From NCBI RefSeq assembly GCF_963665995.1, contig NZ_OY762512.1, positions 3,100,001 through 3,164,000 of the forward strand: a stretch of DNA of 64,000 nt. The letters are read 5' to 3'. The DNA is from Pleurocapsa sp. FMAR1. GTDB lineage: Bacteria > Cyanobacteriota > Cyanobacteriia > Cyanobacteriales > Xenococcaceae. The translations under genes and the position numbers were made by a program. This document shows, one piece after another, positions 36,211-45,403 of the stretch. Position 1 is the stretch's first letter; the number at the start of each line of letters is the position of its first letter. The notes beneath the pieces are model-generated. The model searched no databases, had not been told where the DNA came from, and saw only the letters and a program-made list of their open reading frames with translations.

Positions 36211-37029
36211 TTACCTTACGGTTGCTTTAAGGCGATCGCAAATAAATAATGTTCCTGAAGCAACACACAAAGGAATAGTAATTAAGTTCAGTAAAGGAAT
36301 ACTAATTAAGCCCAAACAGACTAAGCCAAAGCTACCGCTAGCAGGTAAACTTTTGAAGACAATACCTAGCTTTTGGCGAAAACTCAGTCTTCTTCTTTCT
36401 AAACAGGAATCCAAAAAATCTAGACAAACAATAGTAGTAGTTAAGGTAAGTGAACCAATACTAGAAACGACAGTACCTACTCCAGGAAAAAAGTTGATTA
36501 ATAATAAAGGAATACCCACTAAAGCAATTAAAACTAGCTTTTTTAATTCATATAAAATTGCTCTAGCTAAATCACCTGCTATATTTAATTCAATCAGTTC
36601 AACCTTGCCCGTGAGTGTTTTTTCCAACTGTTCTGATAGTTGACCATACCAAGGTGCGCCCAACAATACGCCAAATTGCGTCAATAAGAAGCCTGTAGCA
36701 ATTAATAAAACAACAATTATTAGTAAACGGACAATTATAATAAAACCAGCCACCAGATAAGTCAGAAACCCTAACCATTGAGGCAAATTAGTAACTAATT
36801 GATTTAGCCAAAGAGTAAGATCTGCTTGGACATCATTGACAATCTGTAGTCCAAAAAAAAGTAGACCGCTATACAAGGCGATCGCAACTATAATATTGAC
36901 GACGATGGGAATAACAATATATTTAATCAGGCGGGGATTTTTAATAAAAGTTATCAGGGCTTTAAAAGGATAAGTAGCACCATTAAGAGTTCCAAATCCG
37001 CCTAATATTCTTTTTATTGTCTTGAGCAT
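36211..37029 (-). CDS. EI24-family membrane protein (CysZ-like)
   Basis: 272 aa, about six hydrophobic helices. GATYPFKALITFIKNPRLIK at the N terminus, and GAPWYGQLSEQLEK between helices (near residue 125), are the pattern of the EI24/CysZ-related family, to which the sulfate permease CysZ belongs. No certain substrate. It is on the minus strand with the broken MFS gene downstream, possibly one transcript. Confidence 0.8.
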   Translation of the reverse strand: MLKTIKRILGGFGTLNGATYPFKALITFIKNPRLIKYIVIPIVVNIIVAIALYSGLLFFGLQIVNDVQADLTLWLNQLVTNLPQWLGFLTYLVAGFIIIVRLLIIVVLLIATGFLLTQFGVLLGAPWYGQLSEQLEKTLTGKVELIELNIAGDLARAILYELKKLVLIALVGIPLLLINFFPGVGTVVSSIGSLTLTTTIVCLDFLDSCLERRRLSFRQKLGIVFKSLPASGSFGLVCLGLISIPLLNLITIPLCVASGTLFICDRLKATVR

Positions 37030-37252
37030 TTAAATTAACATCGACTAATATAGTAATCCTCATTTTAATAAAGTATGATTTAAAGCCTTAATTATGTTGG
37101 TTAATGAATAGAATTCTTGTACAAATCATTGTTGGCTACCCAACTAAGAGGTAAAAATAGTGAACAGTTTAGTTTATTTACGCAAAAAGTCTAGTAGGCG
37201 TGGACAGAAATTGACGAACCATATATATAACCCAAAACCTTGACGATATCTA

Positions 37253-37280
37253 ACTTACTACTTACTACTTCCTACTCCCT
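37253..37280. repeat. Heptamer tandem repeat (ACTTACT type)
   Basis: Four adjacent heptamers, ACTTACT, ACTTACT, ACTTCCT and ACTCCCT, end 16 bases before the glycosyltransferase ATG at 37297, so they lie in its leader and could affect its ribosome access. Confidence 0.8.
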
Positions 37281-37296
37281 AAGTGAGTAATGGTTT

Positions 37297-38520
37297 ATGA
37301 ATATTCTCATTCTCTGCTCTACTTTTCCTTATCCACCAGCTAAAGGCAGAAAACAGCTAAGAACATTTCATTTGTTGCAATATCTTTATAGTCGCCATCA
37401 AGTTACCTTAGTGACTCGTCGCAGTGCAGAAGTTACCGATCATGAGGTAGAAAGTATACAAAAACAGGTAAAAGAGCTAGTTACTTTTCCTGTAACCAAA
37501 AATGTTGAACCTTTAAAACTGCTCGATAAAGCCAAACGTTTGGGAGTATTTATCCAGCAGCGAACACCACCTGAAGTTTTAGACAATTATTCTCCTGAGA
37601 TGGCAGAGTGGATCAATCAAGCTGTTGCTCAAAATCAGTTTGAAGCGATCGCCTGCGAAGACAACAGCGATGAGATTTATGTTGACCCAAAGTGGCACAA
37701 ACAGCTAGGAGTAGTCTTAAATCTGCACTTTTCAGAATACGGTAAATACAAACAGCAACTAGCAACAGGAGACTCTAATAACGAAATTAAAGATCAAATT
37801 AATTTAGGATTGCAAAAACGCTATGAACAAAGCTATTTAGAAAAATTTAGCCAGATTGTGACAGTAACAAGCAAAGATAAACGTATTGTGCGTCAGTTAG
37901 AGTCAGAATGTTCAGTAACCATGATTCCTAACGGCGTTGATTTAGACAAGTTTCCCTATCGAATTACCAACCAAGGAGGACAAAAAATTGTCTTTGTGGG
38001 TATGATGGATAGCCCTGTAAATATCGATGCAGCCCGTTTTTTGGCACTAGAAGTATTTCCCGCCATTCGCCAACGCTATCCTGAAGCTGTCTTAGAATTG
38101 GTGGGGGCAAATCCCGTAGCAGAGATTCTAGAATTGAAAAACTTACCAGCAATACTTGTAACGGGTGAAGTTAGCTCTGTTGTAGAATATCTGCATTGGG
38201 CAACTGTCTGCGTAATTCCCATTCGTCAGGGATATGGCTTGAGAAACCGTACTTTAGAAGCAATGGCAGCGGGAGTTCCCGTGGTGGGGAGCGATCGCGC
38301 TTTGGCAGAGTTTAAGGTTGATGGGGCAACTGTTCCCCTAAGAGCTATGCGGGCTAATACTTTAGAAGAATATATTTATGCTATTGGTCGTTTGTTTTCT
38401 GAACCTAAGCTACGAGAAAAGCTATCGGTAAATGCGCGATCGCTAGTTAAACAGGAATACACTTGGGATAAGATAGGACAAAAATACGAACAGGTTTTAA
38501 TTAATGCTAGTAATCAGTAA
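37297..38520 (+). CDS. Glycosyltransferase family 4 (PEP-CTERM/EpsH1-associated type)
   Basis: 407 aa, GT-B fold. The opening NILILCSTFPYPPAKGRKQL with FHLLQYLYSRHQVTLVTRR matches glycosyltransferases often annotated as sugar transferases of PEP-CTERM/EpsH1 systems. The nucleotide-sugar region is in the C-terminal half (IVFVGMMDSPVNIDAARFL; GLRNRTLEAMAAGVPVVGSD). The donor and acceptor sugars are unknown. It is followed by a 20-bp palindrome and a FAD monooxygenase gene, so a cotranscript is possible. Confidence 0.88.
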   Translation: MNILILCSTFPYPPAKGRKQLRTFHLLQYLYSRHQVTLVTRRSAEVTDHEVESIQKQVKELVTFPVTKNVEPLKLLDKAKRLGVFIQQRTPPEVLDNYSPEMAEWINQAVAQNQFEAIACEDNSDEIYVDPKWHKQLGVVLNLHFSEYGKYKQQLATGDSNNEIKDQINLGLQKRYEQSYLEKFSQIVTVTSKDKRIVRQLESECSVTMIPNGVDLDKFPYRITNQGGQKIVFVGMMDSPVNIDAARFLALEVFPAIRQRYPEAVLELVGANPVAEILELKNLPAILVTGEVSSVVEYLHWATVCVIPIRQGYGLRNRTLEAMAAGVPVVGSDRALAEFKVDGATVPLRAMRANTLEEYIYAIGRLFSEPKLREKLSVNARSLVKQEYTWDKIGQKYEQVLINASNQ

Positions 38521-38540
38521 GGGCGAACGGCCGTTCGCCC
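38521..38540. repeat. 20-bp perfect GC-rich palindrome
   Basis: GGGCGAACGGCCGTTCGCCC begins immediately after the TAA of the glycosyltransferase gene and ends 9 bases before the next ATG. It forms an uninterrupted 10-bp stem, occupies the expected ribosome-site region of the monooxygenase gene, and belongs to the same motif group as 52386-52403 and the sufD insertion. Confidence 0.85.
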
Positions 38541-38549
38541 ATACAGTAT

Positions 38550-39755
38550 ATGTCACAGGTTGTAATTGTTGGGGCAGGTCCGATTGGGGCGACGATGGCA
38601 CTGCTATTGAGCAAAAAGGGAATTGCAGTCAAATTGGTTGAAGCCTCTCGTGATTTTAAGCGGTTGTTTCGCGGAGAAGGCTTAATGCCGAGTGGGTTAG
38701 ATGCCCTAGAACAAATGGATTTATTAGGGCTTTTAGCAGAAGTTCCCCATCGAGCGATCGATGCCTGGGAATTTTTATTATCTGGTCGAACTTTATTTCG
38801 AGTTGATGAACCAATAGAAAAAAATGGTAAACACTACACTACCGTTGTTTCTCAGCCTCATTTACTCGCTGCAATTATTGAGCAAGCAGAAACATATCCT
38901 CAGTTTGAATTTATTCAAGGCGAACCTGTTGGGGATCTTTTATTTTCTTCAGACAGGGTTTCTGGAGTTAAACTGGCTTCAGGTCAAGAAATAACCGCTG
39001 ATTTAGTTATTGCGGGAGATGGGCGTAATTCTGTAATTAGGAAAAAAGCGGGCTTAAAATTAACTAAGCTGCAAAATAATTTAGATATTCTCTGGTTTAA
39101 GTTGGATTCTGGTGTTTTCGCAAAATCAGCCAATATTTTTTATTCAATCTTGCAAGGACGTGAGGGGTTTGGTTTGTTTCGGGCTTCATCAGGTCAATTT
39201 CATATAGGTTGGGGATTGCACGCTGATGATAATTATGATTGGCAACAGGTAGACTGGGGTGAAAAATTAGCAGCCACTTCACCTCCTTGGTTAGCAGAAC
39301 ATATCGTGAAACACCGAGAGAGTTTGACCAAGCCTATGTTATTGTCTGTTGTTGTCGGACGTTGCGATCGCTGGTCAATACCTGGCTTACTTTTATTAGG
39401 AGATGCGGTTCATCCCATGTCCCCCATCCGCGCTCAGGGTATTAATATGGCGTTTCGAGACGTGATTGTCGCTGTTAACCATTTAGTCCCTCTATTGACT
39501 CAATCATCAGCCGATTTAAGCAAAATTGATGCAGCACTACCTCAGATTCAGCTAGAAAGAGAACCTGAAATTATACGGATTCAAAAGCTACAGGCGCAAG
39601 AAATTGCCCAAGCTGAATTACTCCACAATTATGCCTTTCTGCGTTGGGGTGCGAAAACTTTTGCACCGATCATTCGTCCAGGCATCCGCGCATCTTGGCT
39701 AAGAAGACAAAAGCAACTACGTCAGGGTGTAACTAAAGTCTGTTTAGTTGTTTAG
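38550..39755 (+). CDS. FAD-dependent monooxygenase (UbiH/PHBH-like)
   Basis: 401 aa. N-terminal FAD motif VVIVGAGPIGATMALLLSKK (residues 4-23), DG motif near residue 155 (VIAGDGRNSVIRKKAG) and the second FAD motif GLLLLGDAVHPMSPIRAQGI near 285 (GD with conserved P) make this a group A flavin monooxygenase. No clear substrate indicator. The gene is 29 bases behind the glycosyltransferase with a GC palindrome in between. Confidence 0.92.
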   Translation: MSQVVIVGAGPIGATMALLLSKKGIAVKLVEASRDFKRLFRGEGLMPSGLDALEQMDLLGLLAEVPHRAIDAWEFLLSGRTLFRVDEPIEKNGKHYTTVVSQPHLLAAIIEQAETYPQFEFIQGEPVGDLLFSSDRVSGVKLASGQEITADLVIAGDGRNSVIRKKAGLKLTKLQNNLDILWFKLDSGVFAKSANIFYSILQGREGFGLFRASSGQFHIGWGLHADDNYDWQQVDWGEKLAATSPPWLAEHIVKHRESLTKPMLLSVVVGRCDRWSIPGLLLLGDAVHPMSPIRAQGINMAFRDVIVAVNHLVPLLTQSSADLSKIDAALPQIQLEREPEIIRIQKLQAQEIAQAELLHNYAFLRWGAKTFAPIIRPGIRASWLRRQKQLRQGVTKVCLVV

Positions 39756-39869
39756 TGACAAATTCTCTCTTTTTCAATGTAATGTCCTAACCTATCATTC
39801 AGAGGATTGCTATATCAATCAATAGTCATAGAAAATATTTATCAACAAACTACAAAAGTATTTATTTAG

Positions 39870-40148
39870 ACAGATGTAGGCACTAAGCTAAATAAAACCA
39901 AAACCGAACCTGTCTTACCAGGATTCTATTTACCGCAATTATTAGTATCGCCAGATGAGGCAAAAGATTCGATATTGACAAAGTTGAGTGAGTTTTTAGC
40001 TAAATGTACCAGTGGTGACGATCTAGGGTTGCGCTTGCGAGGGAGAAGCGAGTTAGTAGCAATTTTGACTTTTTACTCTAGCAATTATTGTCATAATTCG
40101 ATCGTAAAGTTAATAGCTTTTAAAGACTTCGCAGCGCCTTTTAGCTAA
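39870..40148 (+). pseudogene. Open frame without a start; possible coding remnant
   Basis: A 92-codon frame is open from 39870 to TAA 40146 but has no ATG, GTG or TTG at a sensible place. Its translation reads protein-like (KTKTEPVLPGFYLPQLLVSP, DEAKDSILTKLSEFLAKCTS, GDDLGLRLRGRSE). I do not recognise the family. It lies upstream of amt and could be the C-terminal end of a lost gene or chance. Confidence 0.3.
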
Positions 40149-40240
40149 GTGATTTTCTAGATTAAGCGTAATTTTGGTATTTTTTATACTTAGCAATAGC
40201 TGAATAATAGTGAAAACTAAAATCTCTTCGAGTTTCAAAC

Positions 40241-41719
40241 ATGGCAATAAAAAGCAAAAATAGAGTGTGGCAACGCTTGCTGGCACTGGCAATCGGCTCA
40301 ATGTTCCTTAGTGCGATCGCCCCAACAATTGTCCAGGCGCAGGCACCACCCACCCTTGAATCATTAGCGAATACTACCTCTGGGCTTCAGGTTTCCATCG
40401 ATACTGTTTGGGTTTTACTAGCAGGCTTTTTGGTCTTCTTCATGCAGACTGGCTTTGCCATGTTAGAGGCAGGCTTTATCCGCCAGCGAGGCGTAGTTAA
40501 CGCCTTGACGGAGAACTTTATAGACGCTGGACTCACCGCTTTAGTGTTTTGGGCAGTCGGCTTTGGTATTGCTTTTGGCAGCAGTGCTGGTGGAATCATT
40601 GGCACAAGCCACTTCTTCCTGAGCGACGCACTTACTTTGAGCGGAACTGGTGTCAGCTACGCTACTGGAGCTGATGGCTCTGACACAAGCCTCAATACCT
40701 ATACCCTGTTCTTTTTTCAGTTTGCCTTCGCTGCCACTGCCAGCACCATTACCACAGGCGCACTAGCTGAACGGACAGACTTTGTTGGCGACCTGATTTA
40801 CAGCGTCGTTATTGGGGCGATCGGCTATCCAATTATCGCCCACTGGGTATGGAACAGCGGCGGCTGGCTATCTAGTCTCGGCTACCACGACTTCGCTGGC
40901 AGTTCTGTTGTTCACCTTGTTGGCGGTACATATGCCTTAATCGGTGCTTATTTGCTTGGACCGCGTCCCAATCGTTCTGCCTGGGGTCAGACTCCGCCAC
41001 CACATAATCTAGGCTTGGCAACCTTGGGTACGTTAATTTTGTGGTTCGGCTGGTACGGCTTTAACCCTGGCTCGTCTCTAGGTATGGACACTCCTGGACT
41101 AGTTGCCTTGATAACAGTTAACACAACTCTGGCATCGGCAGCTGGGGCAGTGGCGGCGCTATTCTTCCAGTATTTTCGCTCGCATAAATGGGAACTGTCT
41201 TACTGTCTCAACGGTGCGCTAGGAGGACTGGTTGGGATTACGGCTGGCTGTGCATACGTTTTGCCCTGGGCTTCAGTCTTGATTGGCTTAACGGCAGGAG
41301 TGCTAGTCATCATCTCGATGAACATTATAGAGGCAGCTAGAATTGACGACGCAGTGGGGGCATTCTCTGTCCACGGTGTCTGCGGCATGATGGGGACTTT
41401 AGCAGTCGGCTTTCTAGCTCAGCGACAATTAACCTCAAATCAAACGGCGGGGCTGTTGCTAGGTGGCGGCTTTAAGCTACTTTGGGTACAGTTTCTCGGT
41501 GTTGTTTCAATTGCAGTTTTTACTGTCGCCTTTGCCTTTCTCATGTTCGGTGCGCTTAAGGCGGTGGGTCGCTTGCGCGTCCATCCCGATGCTGATGAAA
41601 TTGGCATCGATGCCTACGAACACGGTGCCTCTATTTGGCCCGATGTCCACTCGATTGAAGAGCAGCTTAGCGACAAACAAGAGGATCGCGATCGCACTGC
41701 AAAAATTGCGAACAAATGA
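40241..41719 (+). CDS. amt: Ammonium transporter Amt
   Basis: 492 aa with a signal-like N-terminal helix (residues about 12-33) and then 11 membrane helices. Family hallmarks: DTVWVLLAGFLVFFMQTGFA, ALAERTDF near residue 180, the pore-His region DFAGSSVVHLVGG, WFGWYGFNPGSS and the second pore His in VGAFSVHGVCGMMGTLAVG. Imports ammonium/ammonia across the plasma membrane. The gene is noticeably more GC-rich and codon-different (GGC, CTG, GCC) than its neighbours, and an IS982 remnant lies downstream, so horizontal acquisition is possible. Confidence 0.96.
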   Translation: MAIKSKNRVWQRLLALAIGSMFLSAIAPTIVQAQAPPTLESLANTTSGLQVSIDTVWVLLAGFLVFFMQTGFAMLEAGFIRQRGVVNALTENFIDAGLTALVFWAVGFGIAFGSSAGGIIGTSHFFLSDALTLSGTGVSYATGADGSDTSLNTYTLFFFQFAFAATASTITTGALAERTDFVGDLIYSVVIGAIGYPIIAHWVWNSGGWLSSLGYHDFAGSSVVHLVGGTYALIGAYLLGPRPNRSAWGQTPPPHNLGLATLGTLILWFGWYGFNPGSSLGMDTPGLVALITVNTTLASAAGAVAALFFQYFRSHKWELSYCLNGALGGLVGITAGCAYVLPWASVLIGLTAGVLVIISMNIIEAARIDDAVGAFSVHGVCGMMGTLAVGFLAQRQLTSNQTAGLLLGGGFKLLWVQFLGVVSIAVFTVAFAFLMFGALKAVGRLRVHPDADEIGIDAYEHGASIWPDVHSIEEQLSDKQEDRDRTAKIANK

Positions 41720-41790
41720 TTAGAGTGAGCGAATTCAGGTCGTACTGAGATTGATGTTGCCCAATAAGCAGCGGATTTGCCAAACCACAG

Positions 41791-42028
41791 CGTAACCTGA
41801 AAAATCGTTTAATGTTTCGGGCGCGATCGGCTCTTAGTTCGTAAACGCTCAATTGTTAAAACTATTATTGACCAATTCAAGAAGCTCTCTCAGATTAAAC
41901 ACTCGCCCGTCAGTTTTGGCGTAAATATTTGGTGTAGCTTGATTGCACACTGTGAGGGCGACCCCCCAAAGGGCTATCAACCGAAGAAACCTTTCGATTT
42001 AGAGAAAGATTTGGCACAATATGCCTAA
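41791..42028 (+). pseudogene. IS982-family transposase C-terminal remnant
   Basis: Two frames together recall the end of IS982 transposases: RNLKNRLM (41791-41814), then in another frame DRLLVRKRSIVKTIIDQFKK, LSQIKHS, and after a foreign block YQPKKPFDLEKDLAQYA ending at TAA 42026. The normal sequence would read LIAYC-QPKKP, so the GC-rich 21-base block at about 41954-41974 (GAGGGCGACCCCCCAAAGGG and one more base) sits between those parts and preserves the frame. The element has lost its N-terminal half, so it cannot transpose. Confidence 0.7.
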
Positions 42029-42319
42029 CCCGAACTCAGGTTTAGCTAAAACTGCTACTTTATTAATTAAGAATACTCATAAATTCGGCAATGTCTTGAT
42101 TAATTAAAATCAGCACATTAGCAAGCTATCAAAATAGTTTTAAGAATTTTTCCTACAATAGTTTGGACAAAATTGTGATGATGCAGAAGCTTTAGTCCAA
42201 ACTATTGCCATGTATTAAAATACCTATTTTTTGTTTATGCCTCTTTGATGAAAATATAGCTCCCTTAGCTTATTAATTGCTCTGTAATTGTCGATTAATT
42301 TTTCGTAGCTTAAATCAAA
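42029..42319. other. Intergenic with long hairpin (42156-42207)
   Basis: The spacer before the glycosyltransferase gene contains a perfect 13-bp inverted repeat, CAATAGTTTGGAC (42156-42168) and GTCCAAACTATTG (42195-42207), spaced by 26 bases. As RNA it would fold into a stable hairpin. It may be a regulatory leader, a transcription-end structure or part of a small inverted-repeat element. Nothing else was seen. Confidence 0.5.
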
Positions 42320-43495
42320 ATGAAAATAGCAGTTTTAGGGCATCGTCGATTTCCAATCAAAGAGCCGTTTGCTGGCGGTATTGAACGTTTCACCCATACC
42401 ATCGTCACAGAATTAGCCAAAAAAGGCTGTCAAGTCACTTTGTTTGCTCATCCAGAAAGCGATCGCCGTCTTAATCTATCCCTGGAGCCAATTTTAGATA
42501 CTTCTTTTTGTTTAAACCATGAAGAGGAATCTCATGAGGCTTATCTGAACATCATGGACTATCTCAGTACTGAAGACTTTGATTTGGTACACGATAATTC
42601 TCTAAACTACTTCCCGATAATTCTAGAAGATCGTCTATCTGCGCCTTTAGTAACCACCTTACATACTCCTCCCTTTTCCCGTCTGTTGAGTGCTATTCGT
42701 TATCGTGAAAGGAAAAAGCGGGGTCACTATATTTCTATTTCTGAGTTTAACACCAAACTGTGGGGTTTAGATAGCGATCGCCTAGAAACAATTCACAATG
42801 GCGTGGACACAAAGGTATTTGGTTATTTACCTTTCTATCATCAAAACTGTGCTGTCTGGACAGGAAGAATAATCCCCGATAAAGGTACTCATCTGGCTAT
42901 CGAAGCTGCCCAAAAAGCGAAAATCCAGTTAATTATCGCTGGAAAAATTGGCGATCGAGAATATTTTGCTACCAAAATTGCACCTCACCTGGGCAAGGGA
43001 ATTGAGTATGTAGGACATTTAAAAGAAGAAGAGTTAGTGCCTTTATTGCAGTCAGCAGCAATGACTTTATGTACTCCCGTATGGTCTGAACCTTTTGGCT
43101 TGGTAGTTATCGAAAGTCTTGCCTGCGGTACTCCTGTGGTGGCATTCGATCGTGGTGCCATGTCTGAGATTTTAGATTGTCAAACAGGTATTTTAGTTCC
43201 TCCTAACGATACCGATGCTATGGCAGAGGCGATGAAGCAGGTAAAACGTTTATCTCGCTACTCTTGCAGAAAGCTAGCTTTAGAACGGTTTAGCCTAGAA
43301 ACCATGATTGATAAATACATTCAGGCTTTTGAGCGAATTATTAACCGACACAAAGAAAAATCATGCACATTGGGTATTACATACACCTCCACGGCAGAGG
43401 ACACGCTCAACGAGCCAAAGCGATCGCTCAAAACTTCAATTTCCCCATTACCTTCATCGGCACTGGAGTTAGTCAACAAAACTGGGAGGGAGTAA
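42320..43495 (+). CDS. Glycosyltransferase family 4
   Basis: 391 aa GT-B enzyme. The N-terminal domain opens MKIAVLGHRRFPIKEPFAGG and the donor domain has WTGRIIPDKGTHLAIEAAQ (near 185) and SEPFGLVVIESLACGTPVVA with the EX7E-type Glu residues. Likely transfers a sugar during surface polysaccharide or lipid glycan assembly. The last 45 or so residues (from SCTLGITYT) do not look like a glycosyltransferase and coincide with the start of the next gene in another frame, so the natural end was probably near residue 347. Confidence 0.85.
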   Translation: MKIAVLGHRRFPIKEPFAGGIERFTHTIVTELAKKGCQVTLFAHPESDRRLNLSLEPILDTSFCLNHEEESHEAYLNIMDYLSTEDFDLVHDNSLNYFPIILEDRLSAPLVTTLHTPPFSRLLSAIRYRERKKRGHYISISEFNTKLWGLDSDRLETIHNGVDTKVFGYLPFYHQNCAVWTGRIIPDKGTHLAIEAAQKAKIQLIIAGKIGDREYFATKIAPHLGKGIEYVGHLKEEELVPLLQSAAMTLCTPVWSEPFGLVVIESLACGTPVVAFDRGAMSEILDCQTGILVPPNDTDAMAEAMKQVKRLSRYSCRKLALERFSLETMIDKYIQAFERIINRHKEKSCTLGITYTSTAEDTLNEPKRSLKTSISPLPSSALELVNKTGRE

Positions 43496-44499
43496 GCAAT
43501 TACCAGCTACTAGATTTACCTCCAGATAAGGTAGAGTATGTTCCTGACTTGCCAATTAATCAAGACTGTCAAACTTATTCTTTTCATTACGCTCCCTATT
43601 ATAGTGATGCCTATCGGCAAAGGGCAGTTATGCTAAGTGAATGGGTGGGCAAAACTAATCCCACGGCGGTAATTGTCGATGTGTCGGCCGAAATAACCCA
43701 GTATTTGAGGTTTTTGGGTGTACCCGTAATTGCCGTGCGTCAACATGGCGATCGCACTGACTACCCTCATCTTGCAGGTTATGACGCAGCCTATAAATTG
43801 TTTGCTCCCTATCCTGAAGTTTTAGAATTTGAAGGTATACCTAATTGGATTCGAGCCAAAACTATATATTCTCCTGGTTTTTCTCGATATTCACAGCGAA
43901 CAATCACAAAATCTGCTGCTAGAGAATCACTAAATATATCTCCCCAACAGAAGGTGGCTTTGGTGCTAAATGGCAAAGGCGGTAGCAGACATTCTCTGGC
44001 TGATATTACTGCTGCTGCGCTAGCTACACCAGCATTGCTATGGTTAATAGTGGGCAAAGTTAAACATGATTCTGATGTTTTACCTGACAACGTTTCTGTT
44101 GTGGGGTGGTGCGAGGATACCTATATTTATCTTAAAGCTGCCGATGTAGCGATCGCTTCTGGGGGTCATAATACCGTCATGGAAATTGGGACAGCGAAAA
44201 TACCTTTCTTGTGTATTCCTGAAGCTAGACCTTTTAACGAACAGGTAATTAAAGCTCAACTATTAGAAAAGCTAAGTTTATGTTCGATGACAGAAGCTTT
44301 TCCCTGTAGTGATTCGATAGCCTTTACTCTAGAGAATTTAAACACAATCGATATTGATAGATGGGATCGGATCATGGCTGTTGACGGTGCAGCACAAGCA
44401 GCTAAAGCAATTAAATCTGAAGTGAAATTGTTAGCTAATTATTTAAACGTTTGTAATTTTGAAAACCACCAAGTTAACACAACTACCTATCAACTTTAG
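43363..44499 (+). CDS. MurG-like/UDP-glycosyltransferase
   Basis: 378 aa. MHIGYYIHLHGRGHAQRAKA is the glycine/histidine-rich N terminus of MurG-like glycosyltransferases, and VALVLNGKGGSRHSLADITA near residue 200 and VAIASGGHNTVMEIGTAKIP near 262 complete the donor-sugar region. It overlaps the preceding glycosyltransferase gene by about 133 bases, which is unusually long, and ends four bases into the convergent GT2 gene. It probably acts in the same pathway as its neighbours; acceptor unknown. Confidence 0.85.
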   Translation: MHIGYYIHLHGRGHAQRAKAIAQNFNFPITFIGTGVSQQNWEGVSNYQLLDLPPDKVEYVPDLPINQDCQTYSFHYAPYYSDAYRQRAVMLSEWVGKTNPTAVIVDVSAEITQYLRFLGVPVIAVRQHGDRTDYPHLAGYDAAYKLFAPYPEVLEFEGIPNWIRAKTIYSPGFSRYSQRTITKSAARESLNISPQQKVALVLNGKGGSRHSLADITAAALATPALLWLIVGKVKHDSDVLPDNVSVVGWCEDTYIYLKAADVAIASGGHNTVMEIGTAKIPFLCIPEARPFNEQVIKAQLLEKLSLCSMTEAFPCSDSIAFTLENLNTIDIDRWDRIMAVDGAAQAAKAIKSEVKLLANYLNVCNFENHQVNTTTYQL

Positions 44500-45359
44500 T
44501 GATTTTTTAAACAAGTCTGTATTTCTGTTTCTGTAGGATATTTAATAATTTCTATTTGATTATCTTGTAGGCTAATATATCCCATCTCAGCAAACTGATT
44601 GAGCCATTTTTTCATTGGTAATATTTGCCATTTACGATAAAAAAACTGAGCATTACTGACTATTTCCTCTAGATGATTTAATGGAGGAGTATAGGATGGA
44701 TGAAACTGATGATAGGCTAAAGCACTTATTTTATATAAGGGTATATGTTGCGATCGCATTCTGAAAGCAAAGTCAGTATCTTCACCTCCATAGCCACGAT
44801 ATCCTGTATCAAAACCACCAAGATCAAAAAAGGTTTTCTTTTTGATGCCAAAACATAAAGACCAAAACAATTCGTAAGGATGCAATGCTTTATTCTTCTT
44901 AGTAACTTCTTTTCTCTGTAGTTTGTGTGGTGCAGACTGTTTTTCTAAAGTATTATACGTCCATTGTTCTTGTTGCCAACCTGAAGCCAAATAACGAACC
45001 GAACCTTGGTATAGTGCATCTTCTTTTTCTAAATGATGATTAAAAACCTCAATTAAATTAGGATGGCTAATACAATCTATATCAAGAAAAACCAACTTGT
45101 CCCCTTTAGCAATTTCTGCGGATTTATTTCTAGCTGCTGCTAAAGGTAGAAAATTATTATTTGTATTAATAGCTGCTGTCTTGATCGGAAAAGTTGCTAG
45201 TAATTTGGGAAGTTCGTCGTTCATGGTAACTATTACTAGTTCATTGAATAAAGCTGTAGAATTAGTTAATCCTTTGATTAAATTTTTTAAGTGTAATTTT
45301 CTGTTGGCATAAATAGTACATACAGAAATATTATTCATTTTTATAAAAGCCGTCAGCAA
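44496..45359 (-). CDS. Glycosyltransferase family 2-like (galactosyltransferase type)
   Basis: 287 aa GT-A enzyme. The aspartate motif is LVFLDIDCISHPNL (near residue 90), and the later FFDLGGFDTGYRGYGGEDTD with FRMRSQ is the C-terminal galactosyltransferase-associated segment, where DTGYRGYGGED coordinates metal and acceptor. The preceding ATG (45359) may be long; an in-frame ATG at M8 (45338) fits a shorter start. Convergent with the MurG-like gene, overlapping by four bases. Confidence 0.87.
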   Translation of the reverse strand: MLTAFIKMNNISVCTIYANRKLHLKNLIKGLTNSTALFNELVIVTMNDELPKLLATFPIKTAAINTNNNFLPLAAARNKSAEIAKGDKLVFLDIDCISHPNLIEVFNHHLEKEDALYQGSVRYLASGWQQEQWTYNTLEKQSAPHKLQRKEVTKKNKALHPYELFWSLCFGIKKKTFFDLGGFDTGYRGYGGEDTDFAFRMRSQHIPLYKISALAYHQFHPSYTPPLNHLEEIVSNAQFFYRKWQILPMKKWLNQFAEMGYISLQDNQIEIIKYPTETEIQTCLKNH

Positions 45360-45403
45360 TTAATAATTAGCTGTTAACTGTTGTTTTTTACAATATATTT
45401 ATA

